A DNA stretch of 42,311 nucleotides. Source: VRUE01 sp040901495 (lineage in GTDB: Bacteria; Actinomycetota; Thermoleophilia; Solirubrobacterales; 70-9). This document shows, piece after piece, positions 13,363-21,011 of this stretch. Each line of letters opens with the position of its first letter. The stretch's first letter is position 1. The stretch spans positions 1 to 42,311 of the forward strand of contig JBBDYO010000023.1 of the NCBI GenBank assembly GCA_040901495.1, read 5' to 3'. Position numbers and translations under genes: made by a program. The notes under the pieces are model-generated. The model did no database searches and was not told the origin of the DNA. It saw only the letters and a program-made list of their open reading frames with translations.

Positions 13363-14154
13363 CTATTTGTGTCCTTTGGCTTTGCCTTTCCCTTTGCCTT
13401 TGTGTTTGCCTTTGTTCGATTTGACTTTCTTGCACTTCGTTTTGCCTTTGACTTTGACTTTTTTGAAGCCTTTTTTGCATTTCAGTTTTGTCTGCCCGGG
13501 TTTGGTGGGGCCGGTGGCGGGAACGGTCTGCGCACAGCCGCTGATGCCTGGGAAGTTCAAGCACGTGTCCTGGCTCTCGTCGCCGTACCCGTCGCCGTCG
13601 AGGTCGGGCTCCCAGGTCGCGTAGACAACGAGCAGGTAGTTGAGGGTCGGCTGGAGGAACTCGGCGCTGCTGGAGAGGGCGTCTTCGCCGAATTTCCCGT
13701 AGGCGAAGTAGCCGCTTTCTTTCCAGGCCATGATCTGTTCGCCGGGCCCGTAGAGGCCGATCACGTCACCGAGTTTGACCGGGAGTCGGGTCAAGAAGGT
13801 GTTTTTCGCGTAGACCTGCGTGAGCGTCTCGAGGTTGCTTTCGGCAACGATCTGCCAACCACCGGGCGACTCCCGGGCAACCTTCAATTTCAGCTGCTGG
13901 AGTTTTTTCGGGTCTGCCGATGACCACTTGCCCCACGAGGTGATCACCCCGTCGGCCGGTGCCGCATATTTGTTGCCGGGAGAGGAAGTCTGGACGAGCG
14001 TCCCGTCGAAGTACTCGACCCCCCCGTTCTGCCACTCGGGCGCGCCGAGGATTTTCCCGGCTATGGCGCTGGAGGCGCAGAGCAGCGCCACGATCAGCAC
14101 AGCTGAAGAGACAGCGGCAAGAAGCCCTGTCTTGGGCGCACTGCTTCGAATCAC
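13363..14154 (-). CDS. Secreted protein with calcium-type DxDGDG motif and Lys/Cys tail
   Basis: A 263-residue exported protein of unknown function. The signal peptide runs through LLAAVSSAVLIVALLCASSAIAG. The central region (GAPEWQNGGVEYFDG ... YATWEPDLDG) looks beta-rich. DLDGDGYGDESQDTC resembles thrombospondin-type-3 or EF-like calcium loops. The last 40 residues are almost all Lys, Gly and Cys (LKCKKGFKKVKVKGKTKCKK...), a module shared with two other secreted proteins here. GTG 14154 is chosen because GGGGAG sits about 10 bases upstream; GTG 14163 is almost touching that site. Its neighbour upstream carries the same tail and the pair may be cotranscribed. Confidence 0.75.
   Translation of the reverse strand: MIRSSAPKTGLLAAVSSAVLIVALLCASSAIAGKILGAPEWQNGGVEYFDGTLVQTSSPGNKYAAPADGVITSWGKWSSADPKKLQQLKLKVARESPGGWQIVAESNLETLTQVYAKNTFLTRLPVKLGDVIGLYGPGEQIMAWKESGYFAYGKFGEDALSSSAEFLQPTLNYLLVVYATWEPDLDGDGYGDESQDTCLNFPGISGCAQTVPATGPTKPGQTKLKCKKGFKKVKVKGKTKCKKVKSNKGKHKGKGKGKAKGHK
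13366..13490. repeat. Low-complexity CTTTG-rich tract encoding the Lys-rich tail
   Basis: The plus strand reads as irregular repeats of TTTGCC/CTTTG, the reverse of AAG/AAA/GGC codons for Lys and Gly. It is strongly strand-asymmetric and much poorer in GC than its surroundings. A tract of this kind is prone to slippage. Confidence 0.7.
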
Positions 14155-14228
14155 GGTGACCACACTCCCCTAGTTGAAACCCGCACAAGGGTAGCGCGTA
14201 GGTCTCTGGCCGCGGGAAAGGCAGGTGG

Positions 14229-16310
14229 CTATCTGCGCCGGTTGCCCTTGCGGTGCTTCTTGACCCGCTTGCACTTGGTCTTGCCTTTGACCTTCGTCTT
14301 CCTGAGGCCCTTTCGGCACTTCGTCTTCTTCGGCTTCGGAGCGCCGGGGGCGGACTGGGCGCAACCGGGCGGGCTCGAGCATCCTTTGCCCTTGCCGGGA
14401 CTCTGCCCTTTGCCCGGTCCCTGTCCTTGTTTCGGGCCCTGGGCCGGAGGAGAGACCGGGCCACGGCGCGGATCGGCGAGCAGCAGCTCGACGTTGCGGT
14501 CCTCGGGCGCGCCCTCGCCGCAGGGGTCGGGCGTGCAGGCCACGCCGCCGGTCTGGTGGTCGTTGTAGGAGAGCGTGCGGCCAATCGAGGCGAGGTCGGC
14601 GGGCGCCAGGGTCGAAGCGTCGATCCCCGGCGCCGGCGCGGTGGCCTCGCTGGCGTGGTCGAGAATCGTCCCGAACAGCGAGAGCGTCCCGTCGCGATTG
14701 TCGAAGATCTGCAGCAACCGCGTCTGCTGCGGCCAGTCAGCCTCGGCCGCGACCCGGATGCTCCAGAAGCCGTGACCGCTGCCATCGGTTGCCGGGTAGG
14801 GAGTGACGTCGTTGACGTGGCTGTGCCCGGCGACCCAGGCGACCACGTGCGGGTAGCGGTGCAGCAGCTCGACCATGTCGGCGCCGCGGTGGATCGGGGT
14901 CGAGGAGCGCGGGTCGGCGTCGCAGCCTGGGTTGACGTCGTGCCCGTGGGGGTCGGGCGCGGTGCAGGGCAGGGCCACCTCGTCGGGCACGTTCGCGGTC
15001 AGGCTCGGGATCGCGTGGTGGCTGAAGAGGACGACGAGCTGGTCGGCGGCGGTCGCCTCTTTCAGCTCGCCCTCGAGCCAGCGGAACTGGGGGTCGTCGA
15101 TGTTGCCGTCGGCGCAGGGGCCGGTGACGCCACCCTCGCAGACGCTGTCGAGGGCGATCATCCGCAGGCCCGGCACCGGGACAAACGAGTAGTAGCCGGC
15201 GGCGCCCCCAGAGGCGGCGTTCTCAGCCGGGTCGATCTCGGCGAAGCCGTGTCCGTCGGCCTGAGTCCCATCGAGGAAGACCTGCTTGTACTCGGCCTTG
15301 GAGACGTAGCGCCGATCGGGATCGGGCGGGACCAGCTCGGTCGCGGTGGGGTTCGACATCAGCAGTTCGTTGAGGTCATCGGGGGTGAGGTCGGCGAGCC
15401 CGGCCAGCCCGGTAACCGCCCCCTCCATCGGCTTCAGGCAGCCGGTCGCGACCTGCTCGAAGGAGGCGTTGGCGGCCTGGTTGCCCTGGGCCAGCGCGTC
15501 GTGGTTGCCGAAGGAGACGTAGCTCGGCACGGTGAGCCCGGCGGCGGTGAACGGCTGCTGGGCCCGGTCCATCAAGCCCGGGTAGAAGGGCCAGCCGGTG
15601 GACGCCCCGCGCGGATCGTCGGGATCGTAGAAGTAGGGCACGAGGCCCTCGAAGTAGTCGTCGTAGTCCTGGACGCCGGTGTAGTTGGCGGCCTCGGTGG
15701 CATCGGGCACGCCGGCGGGCGGGCAGAGTGGGTGCGTGTAGCCGGTCGGGTCGATGCCGCTGTTCGGGTCGAGCGTGCCGCCCTCGAGCAGCGTCCGCAC
15801 CCACTCGGTCTCGTTGAGCTGCTGGTTGTCGGCCGAGTCGCCGGTGTCGATCGTGAAGTCCATCGCGCTTCGCGACCCATCGCCGGCAGCGACGGGGCCG
15901 GCGGTGGCGAAGGTGTTGACCTGGCGGATCATCGCGTCGTCGATGAACGACTGGAGCGCCTCCCAGGGGCGGAAGGCCGCCTCCACCGGAGACCCGAACA
16001 AGTCGACAAACTCGACCCGGGCCGGGCTCTCCTCGTCGGCGAGCTGGAAGTCGGAGAGCTGGCCGAAGTAGGCGAGGGAGACACGCCGCTCGGCGCGGCC
16101 CGGCTGCGCGGACCCGAGGCCATCCTCGCGAACCACGTAGCCCTCCCCCGGGCCGATCCCAAGCTGGTCGAAGCCGGTGGCACCGGTTGGGACGATCCGC
16201 TGATCGAGCGTCGTCAGGCCGAACGGATTGGTCGCCGCCGTCGCGGTTGAGGCGCCCAAGGCCAAGGCAGCGCAGAGCGCCGCGGCGATGGCCAGAGCCT
16301 GTATCTTCAC
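14229..16310 (-). CDS. Secreted metallophosphoesterase with Lys/Cys tail
   Basis: A 693-residue exported calcineurin-like phosphoesterase that resembles the TIGR03767 (PPA1498-type) family. Residues 1-25 form a signal peptide. Metal-site motifs appear in order: SDFQLADE (86-93, with Gln where many members have His), TIDTGDSADNQQLNET, SFGNHD, LFSHHAIPS and VAGHSHVND. The substrate is unknown; nucleotides or other phosphoesters are typical. The C-terminus (about 630-693) has a Pro/Gly/Lys linker and a basic Cys-pair tail (KCRKGLRKTKVKGKTKCKR), which makes it longer than typical family members. The start is GTG 16310, where the signal peptide begins. No Shine-Dalgarno is evident, but TATCTT lies 10 bases upstream. 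Confidence 0.85.
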   Translation of the reverse strand: MKIQALAIAAALCAALALGASTATAATNPFGLTTLDQRIVPTGATGFDQLGIGPGEGYVVREDGLGSAQPGRAERRVSLAYFGQLSDFQLADEESPARVEFVDLFGSPVEAAFRPWEALQSFIDDAMIRQVNTFATAGPVAAGDGSRSAMDFTIDTGDSADNQQLNETEWVRTLLEGGTLDPNSGIDPTGYTHPLCPPAGVPDATEAANYTGVQDYDDYFEGLVPYFYDPDDPRGASTGWPFYPGLMDRAQQPFTAAGLTVPSYVSFGNHDALAQGNQAANASFEQVATGCLKPMEGAVTGLAGLADLTPDDLNELLMSNPTATELVPPDPDRRYVSKAEYKQVFLDGTQADGHGFAEIDPAENAASGGAAGYYSFVPVPGLRMIALDSVCEGGVTGPCADGNIDDPQFRWLEGELKEATAADQLVVLFSHHAIPSLTANVPDEVALPCTAPDPHGHDVNPGCDADPRSSTPIHRGADMVELLHRYPHVVAWVAGHSHVNDVTPYPATDGSGHGFWSIRVAAEADWPQQTRLLQIFDNRDGTLSLFGTILDHASEATAPAPGIDASTLAPADLASIGRTLSYNDHQTGGVACTPDPCGEGAPEDRNVELLLADPRRGPVSPPAQGPKQGQGPGKGQSPGKGKGCSSPPGCAQSAPGAPKPKKTKCRKGLRKTKVKGKTKCKRVKKHRKGNRRR

Positions 16311-16336
16311 CCCAATACTTAAGATAACCGCACCTT

Positions 16337-16356
16337 ACTACCTAAAATACGGTAGT
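16337..16356. promoter_or_regulatory. ACTACC-N8-GGTAGT dyad between aldehyde dehydrogenase and phosphoesterase genes
   Basis: Six-base perfect arms flank TAAAATAC in the 65-base AT-rich gap upstream of the phosphoesterase gene. It may be an operator overlapping a promoter on the minus strand, or part of a terminator for the aldehyde dehydrogenase gene. Confidence 0.4.
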
Positions 16357-16375
16357 GCAAGAGCGGAAGGTTGGT

Positions 16376-17821
16376 TCACCCCTGGAGGGTGACGAAGCGC
16401 TCCTCGGTCAGCTCGATCACCGCGTAGGCGGGTCCCTCGCGGGTGTTGCCGGAGTCCTTGACCCCGCCGTAGGGCATCTGGTCGGCGCGGAAGGTGGGGA
16501 CCTCGTTGATCAGGACACCGCCGAACTCGAGCGTCTGCGCGGCCTCCAGCCCACGACCGACGTCGCGGGTGAAGACTCCCGCCTGGAGGCCGAACTTCGA
16601 GTCGTTCGCCATCCGCAGGGCCTCGCCGAAGTCGGTGTAGCGATCAATCGTCGCCACCGGCCCGAAGATCTCCTCGCGCCAGACCTTGGCGTCGCGCGGC
16701 GGCGCACCGAGCAGGGTCGGGGCGAGGCAGCGGCCCTCGTCGACCAGATCGCCGCCGGTGAGCAGCTCGGCTCCGGCGGCGACCGCCTCCTCGACCCACT
16801 CCTTGACCCGGTCGCGGTCATCGGTGGAGATCAGCGGGCCGACATCGGTCTCGGGGTCGAGCGGGTCGCCAACCCGCAACGCTTCGGTGTTGGCAACCAG
16901 ACGCTCGGTGAAGGCGTCGGCGACCTCCTCGTGGACGAGCACCCGCTGGATCGAGATGCAGCTCTGCCCGGCGTGGGAGAAGGCATGGAGCTTGGCTTTG
17001 TCGGCGGCCGCCTCCCAGTCGCCGTCGGCGTGAACGATCAGCGGGGCGTTGGAGCCCAGCTCGAGGTTGACCTTCTTGTGGGGGACGCGACTGCGGATCC
17101 CCCAGCCCACCTTCGAGGAGCCGGTGAAGGTGAGGACGCGGGTCAGCTCGTGCTCGACGATGGCGTTGCCGACCTCCGAGCCCGGGCCGGGGACGACGCT
17201 CAGCCAACCGTCGGGCAGCCCAGCCTCGGCGAGGATCGCGGCCAGCTTCAGAGCCGATACCGGCGTCTGGCCGGCGGGCTTCAGCACCACCGCGTTGCCC
17301 GCCGCGATCGCCGGCCCGAGCTTGTGGGCGACCAGGTTGAGGGGGAAGTTGAACGGGCTGATCGCGCCGACCACCCCGTAGGGGACGCGGAGCATCACGC
17401 CGAGCTTGCCGCCGCCCGCCTCGGAGGCCTCCATCGGCACGGTCCCGCCGGTGAGCTTGCGCGCCTCGACCGCGGAGAAGGTGAGGGTGTCGACGCAGCG
17501 CCCGGCCTCCGCTTGCGCGGTCTTCAGAGGCTTCCCCGCCTCGGCGGCGATCGTCAGTGCCAGGTCGTCGATCCGCTCGCCGACCAGCTTGGCGGCGCGG
17601 TCGAGCACCGCCGCGCGCTCATGCTGGGGGAACCCTCCCGACTCGAAGGCCCGGTGGGCAGCGGCAACAGCCTTGTCGACCAGCGCCGAGTCGCCCCTGG
17701 CCACGCGGCCGACGACGGTCCCGTCGTAGGGGCTGAGCACCTCGTCCCACTCGCCCGTCTCCACCCACTCGCCGGCGGCGAGGAGCTTGTGGTCGGCCGC
17801 CCGGACGGTCTGCGTCGCCAT
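16376..17821 (-). CDS. Aldehyde dehydrogenase (NAD(P)-dependent)
   Basis: A 481-residue member of the ALDH superfamily that oxidises an aldehyde to the acid. Visible are SPFNFPLNLVAHKLGPAIAA (155-174), the cofactor-region KPAGQTP (181-187), FTGSSKVG, the general-base Glu254 in LELGSN and the nucleophile Cys288 in HAGQSCIS. EEIFGPV and the C-terminal MPYGGVKDSG are present. The HAGQSCIS version is common in lactaldehyde and succinate-semialdehyde-type branches, so the substrate cannot be assigned. ATG 17821 is chosen because GAGAGGAT lies about nine bases upstream; ATG 17830 overlaps that site. Its position 6 kb from the ThDP decarboxylase makes oxidation of that enzyme's aldehyde product possible but unproven. 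Confidence 0.92.
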   Translation of the reverse strand: MATQTVRAADHKLLAAGEWVETGEWDEVLSPYDGTVVGRVARGDSALVDKAVAAAHRAFESGGFPQHERAAVLDRAAKLVGERIDDLALTIAAEAGKPLKTAQAEAGRCVDTLTFSAVEARKLTGGTVPMEASEAGGGKLGVMLRVPYGVVGAISPFNFPLNLVAHKLGPAIAAGNAVVLKPAGQTPVSALKLAAILAEAGLPDGWLSVVPGPGSEVGNAIVEHELTRVLTFTGSSKVGWGIRSRVPHKKVNLELGSNAPLIVHADGDWEAAADKAKLHAFSHAGQSCISIQRVLVHEEVADAFTERLVANTEALRVGDPLDPETDVGPLISTDDRDRVKEWVEEAVAAGAELLTGGDLVDEGRCLAPTLLGAPPRDAKVWREEIFGPVATIDRYTDFGEALRMANDSKFGLQAGVFTRDVGRGLEAAQTLEFGGVLINEVPTFRADQMPYGGVKDSGNTREGPAYAVIELTEERFVTLQG

Positions 17822-17901
17822 GCTCAACATCCTCTCGGTTTGGGTTGTTTCAGGGTAGATGAAGGCCGCTACTCGTCCATCGCGAAGCTGTTTCCCCTGA
17901 G

Positions 17902-19032
17902 ATGAGATCTCGAGCCCTGGCGATTCTGATCTTCCTGCTCCTGGCCCCCAGCGCCGAGGCCAGCGTTTCCTGGGTGGTGAAGGGTCACGGGTTTGGCCAT
18001 GGGGTCGGGATGAGCCAGTACGGCGCCTACGGCTTCGCCAAGCACGGGAAGGGCTACCGCTTCATCCTCGCCCACTACTACCGGGGGACCAGCGTCGGCA
18101 AGCTGCCGGGTGGGCAAACGGTCCGCGTCCTGCTCGCCATCTCCGGCGGCGGCGACGTCGAGTTCAGCGGGGCGACGAGCGCCTGCGGAAGACAGCTGGC
18201 GCCGGCGCGGAGCTATGGGGCCCACCGGGCCGGGGGGAGCGTTCGCCTGCTCAGCTCGGACGGGCAACAGCTTGCCGATTGCGGGGGCAAGCTGCGGGCC
18301 AGCGGGAACGGCAGGGTCGAGATCTCCGGAGACGAGTACCGCGGGGCGCTCGAGGTGGTTCCGACGAACTCCGACCCCAGCGCGCTCAACGCGATCAACG
18401 CGGTGCCCATCGACCAGTACGTAAGGGGGGTGGTCGCCAACGAGTCGCCGGCGTCCTGGCCCCTGGCCGCCCTGCGCGCCCAGGCCGTGGCGGCGCGCTC
18501 CTACGCGCTGACCAGCGGTGTAAACGGCAACGGCTTCGACCTCTACAACGACACCCGCAGTCAGGTCTACGAGGGCATCGCCAGCGAGGCCGCCCGCACC
18601 AACAGGGCGACCAAGGAGACCAAGGGAGAGGTGGTCCGCTACCGGGGAGAGATCGCCCAGACGTTCTTCTCCGCCTGCTCGGGCGGCCATACGGAGAGCG
18701 CCCAGAACGTCTTCTTCGGCCCGCCCATCCCCTACCTCGTCGGAGTCCCCGATCCCTACGACAGCCTCTGCCCGCTGCACAACTGGAAGCTGAGCTTCTC
18801 AGGAGCGGAGATAAGCGACCTGCTGGGCGGCTATCTCGAGGGGCGGCTGAAGCGGGTCGCGATCGTCGAGCGGGGTACCTCGCCGCGAATCGTCTGGGCG
18901 CGGCTGCACGGGACGGGCGGCGTGACGAAGATCCGCGGCGACCAGCTCCAGCAGGCGCTCGGCACCTACGACCGGTGGATGAGCTTCAGCAAGGTTCAGC
19001 GAATCGAGAGGCGCGCGAAGACGGCACGGTGA
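17902..19032 (+). CDS. Secreted SpoIID/LytB-domain protein
   Basis: A 376-residue exported protein of the SpoIID family, whose Bacillus member is a peptidoglycan lytic transglycosylase. A short signal peptide (1-20) is followed at once by GHGFGHGVGMSQYGAYG (28-44). The main SpoIID domain contains IDQYVRGVVANESPASWPLAALRAQAVAARSYAL, with the catalytic-type Glu near residue 181, then SACSGGHTES. In Bacillus SpoIID the GHGVGMSQ motif is at the C-terminus; here it leads the domain. Cell-wall remodelling is inferred; there is no sporulation context nearby. The final 37 bases overlap the convergent EEP gene, and both ends look genuine because each encodes conserved or plausible C-terminal sequence. 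Confidence 0.88.
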   Translation: MRSRALAILIFLLLAPSAEASVSWVVKGHGFGHGVGMSQYGAYGFAKHGKGYRFILAHYYRGTSVGKLPGGQTVRVLLAISGGGDVEFSGATSACGRQLAPARSYGAHRAGGSVRLLSSDGQQLADCGGKLRASGNGRVEISGDEYRGALEVVPTNSDPSALNAINAVPIDQYVRGVVANESPASWPLAALRAQAVAARSYALTSGVNGNGFDLYNDTRSQVYEGIASEAARTNRATKETKGEVVRYRGEIAQTFFSACSGGHTESAQNVFFGPPIPYLVGVPDPYDSLCPLHNWKLSFSGAEISDLLGGYLEGRLKRVAIVERGTSPRIVWARLHGTGGVTKIRGDQLQQALGTYDRWMSFSKVQRIERRAKTAR

Positions 19033-19937
19033 TCGGTTCCCGGAATGTCGTCGACCTCGTAGCCGGCGACGCCGATGCGTGAGTCCGCCAGCACGTGGTC
19101 GATCGTGATCGGCGGCGTCCAGAAGCGACCGTAGGGCCAGGTCGGCGTCAGGCCTTCCCCGACGACCTCAGCGGCGTCGCGGTAGCCGCGGTCGATCACC
19201 TCGCGCAGCTCCGCGTGGTCCAGGGTTGCGTTGAAGTCGCCCGCCAGGACCCAGGGGGCGCCGGCACCGGTTCGCGGCAGGCTTTCCAGGCCCCTCCGCC
19301 AGCGGCCGATCCCGTTGCGGGTGGGAGTGAAAGGGTGAACGTCAACCACTCGCACCGTGCTGCCGCCGGGCAGGGTCAGCTCGGCGCGGGGCATGCGGAA
19401 GGCGAAGTCCTGCGCTTCTCGCAGCTTGCGCAGCGGAAGCCGCGAGTAGATGCCGCCGCCGCTGGCCCGCCAGCGCAGCGAGAGCACCGCGTTGGGAAAG
19501 ATCTGACGGAGGCCCGCCTCCTCGAGCTTGGTGGCGAAGCCGGGCGTCAGCTCCTGCAGGCTGAGCAGATCGGGATCGCGGCGCTCGATCAGCCCCATCA
19601 GGGTCGGGATGTCCGCCTTGCCGAGGTGGAGGTTGACGGAGAGCACCGCCAGCTCCTCGCCGTCGATCGGCTCCGGGGAGCCGATCGCACGCGGCAGCAC
19701 CGCGGTGAGGAAGCAGACGGTGGCGAGGGCGGCGAGCGTCGCGGCTGCCCAGTTCCGCAGGGCGACGGCGATCCCGGTCACGAACAGCGCCGCGACGGCG
19801 ACGTAGGGCGTGTAGGCCATCGCTGGGAGGAGGGGAAACCCCCGCTCCATGCCAAACAGCCGCACCCACGCCCAAAACGCGACGGGGAGAACTGCCGCCC
19901 AGATCAGCCAGTGGCGGTGCGCGCCGACACGATCCAC
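18996..19937 (-). CDS. Membrane-anchored endonuclease/exonuclease/phosphatase (EEP) family protein
   Basis: A 313-residue protein with about three N-terminal membrane helices (WAAVLPVAFWAWVRLF; YVAVAALFVTGIAVAL; AAATLAALATVCFLTAVL), then an exposed EEP domain. Catalytic motifs are LSVNLHLGKAD (Asn), LSLQELTP (Glu), VLAGDFNAT (Asp/Asn) and GTDHRAV (Asp-His) near the C-terminus. Substrates of such anchored EEP proteins include phospholipids and nucleic acids; none can be chosen here. GTG 19937 is chosen as the start because it lies four bases after the stop of the preceding lipocalin-like gene, consistent with translational coupling; earlier codons overlap that gene. The 3' end overlaps the SpoIID gene by 37 bases. 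Confidence 0.87.
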   Translation of the reverse strand: MDRVGAHRHWLIWAAVLPVAFWAWVRLFGMERGFPLLPAMAYTPYVAVAALFVTGIAVALRNWAAATLAALATVCFLTAVLPRAIGSPEPIDGEELAVLSVNLHLGKADIPTLMGLIERRDPDLLSLQELTPGFATKLEEAGLRQIFPNAVLSLRWRASGGGIYSRLPLRKLREAQDFAFRMPRAELTLPGGSTVRVVDVHPFTPTRNGIGRWRRGLESLPRTGAGAPWVLAGDFNATLDHAELREVIDRGYRDAAEVVGEGLTPTWPYGRFWTPPITIDHVLADSRIGVAGYEVDDIPGTDHRAVFARLSIR

Positions 19938-19941
19938 CCGC

Positions 19942-20931
19942 TCACCCGTCCGGGTACGGCTGGGTCGGGATGCCGTGATCGGTCTCGCGCATGCCGAACT
20001 CGTAAGCGGCACCCGCCGCGAGCGAGAGCTCGCGAACGGGGCGGGCCGGCTGTTCGATCTTCAGCTCGAGATCGGAGACCGAGCAGTTGATCGTGTGGTG
20101 CTCGGGGCCCTTGGGATCGGCGTAGACCCAGCCGACGAAGTCCTTCTTCGGGGCCGACACGCGACCGCGGACGACGATGTCCTTGCCGGGGAGGACAAAC
20201 GAGCACTCCCCCGGTGAGGCCTCGATCGTCGCGGAGCGGATCTTGCCGAAGCCGCCAAGCCGGTGCGGCTCGCCGTCCAGCATCAGCATCCCGGACGGGA
20301 TCCAGGGGGTGGTCCGCCGCCCCAGCTTGATCCGCGCCGCGCCGGCGTCGAAGTAGGTGTCGGGGGAGCCGTCGAACCCCGTCCCCTCCAGCCAGACCCA
20401 GCGCTCGGCGTGCTCGCTGCCCCAGTTGTGGCCGACCATTCCCGGCCAGTCCGCGAGGTCGATCTTCTCTCCGTCGATTTCGAGGCGGCCGTTGAAGCGC
20501 GCGTTCGGGTAGGGAGCGACGAACTTGGTCCGCGGCACTCGCGCCTCATAGAGCCAGTCCGCCGGCAGGTACTTGCACGGCTCCGCGTCGCCGCCGAAGC
20601 TGAAGTCCCAGGACGCCGTCAACGCATCTGTGCCGATCGCGCCGGTGGCCCGGCCGGGGCCGATCTCCGCATCCCTCACCCGGATCCACGAGCCCGGCGG
20701 CACCGAGAGCTCGGCCGCCGGCACGGTGACCTTCGTGGCGCGCGGTCCGTCGGCCTCGCGGTCAAAGAGGACAAACCAGATCGAGGCATTCGGCTCGGCG
20801 CCGGGCCGCTTGTGGACGGTGTGGCGAATCCACACGCCCTGCCCGCCCCCGGGCCGGCAGGCCTTGATGTAGAAGCTCTCGTAGTGGCCCGCCTTCGCGG
20901 CAACCCCTGGAAACCGCGCCCCTTCATCCAT
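19942..20931 (-). CDS. AttH/CrtC-like lipocalin-fold protein (tentative)
   Basis: A 329-residue soluble protein with many Trp and Gly residues and predicted beta structure. WPGMVGHNWGSEHAERWVWLEG (around residue 165-190) resembles the central motif of the AttH / hydroxyneurosporene synthase (CrtC) / tocopherol-cyclase-like lipocalin group, which acts on hydrophobic substrates. The match is from recalled motif shape only, so the family call is tentative. No signal peptide is seen. ATG 20931 (MDEGARFPG) is preferred: TAGAGT lies eight bases upstream and there is no Shine-Dalgarno, which suggests a leaderless message. The EEP gene follows after four bases, so the two are probably made together. 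Confidence 0.6.
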   Translation of the reverse strand: MDEGARFPGVAAKAGHYESFYIKACRPGGGQGVWIRHTVHKRPGAEPNASIWFVLFDREADGPRATKVTVPAAELSVPPGSWIRVRDAEIGPGRATGAIGTDALTASWDFSFGGDAEPCKYLPADWLYEARVPRTKFVAPYPNARFNGRLEIDGEKIDLADWPGMVGHNWGSEHAERWVWLEGTGFDGSPDTYFDAGAARIKLGRRTTPWIPSGMLMLDGEPHRLGGFGKIRSATIEASPGECSFVLPGKDIVVRGRVSAPKKDFVGWVYADPKGPEHHTINCSVSDLELKIEQPARPVRELSLAAGAAYEFGMRETDHGIPTQPYPDG

Positions 20932-20939
20932 GCGGTTGG

Positions 20940-20945
20940 ACTCTA
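20940..20945 (-). promoter_or_regulatory. Candidate -10 box of the lipocalin-like gene (TAGAGT)
   Basis: TAGAGT is eight bases before ATG 20931 with no Shine-Dalgarno. Part of the divergent region shared with the gene at 21012. Confidence 0.4.
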
Positions 20946-20977
20946 GCCTGACGGTGCGGCACAACAGCGGTTGACCG

Positions 20978-21005
20978 TTGAAGCCTCTTTGGCAGCCTGT
21001 ACGCT
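20978..21005 (+). promoter_or_regulatory. Candidate promoter: TTGAAG-N16-TACGCT
   Basis: A -35-like TTGAAG at 20978-20983 and a -10-like TACGCT at 21000-21005 are 16 bases apart. The -10 ends six bases before the GTG at 21012, so +1 would coincide with the start codon. Confidence 0.45.
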
Positions 21006-21011
21006 CGGCGT

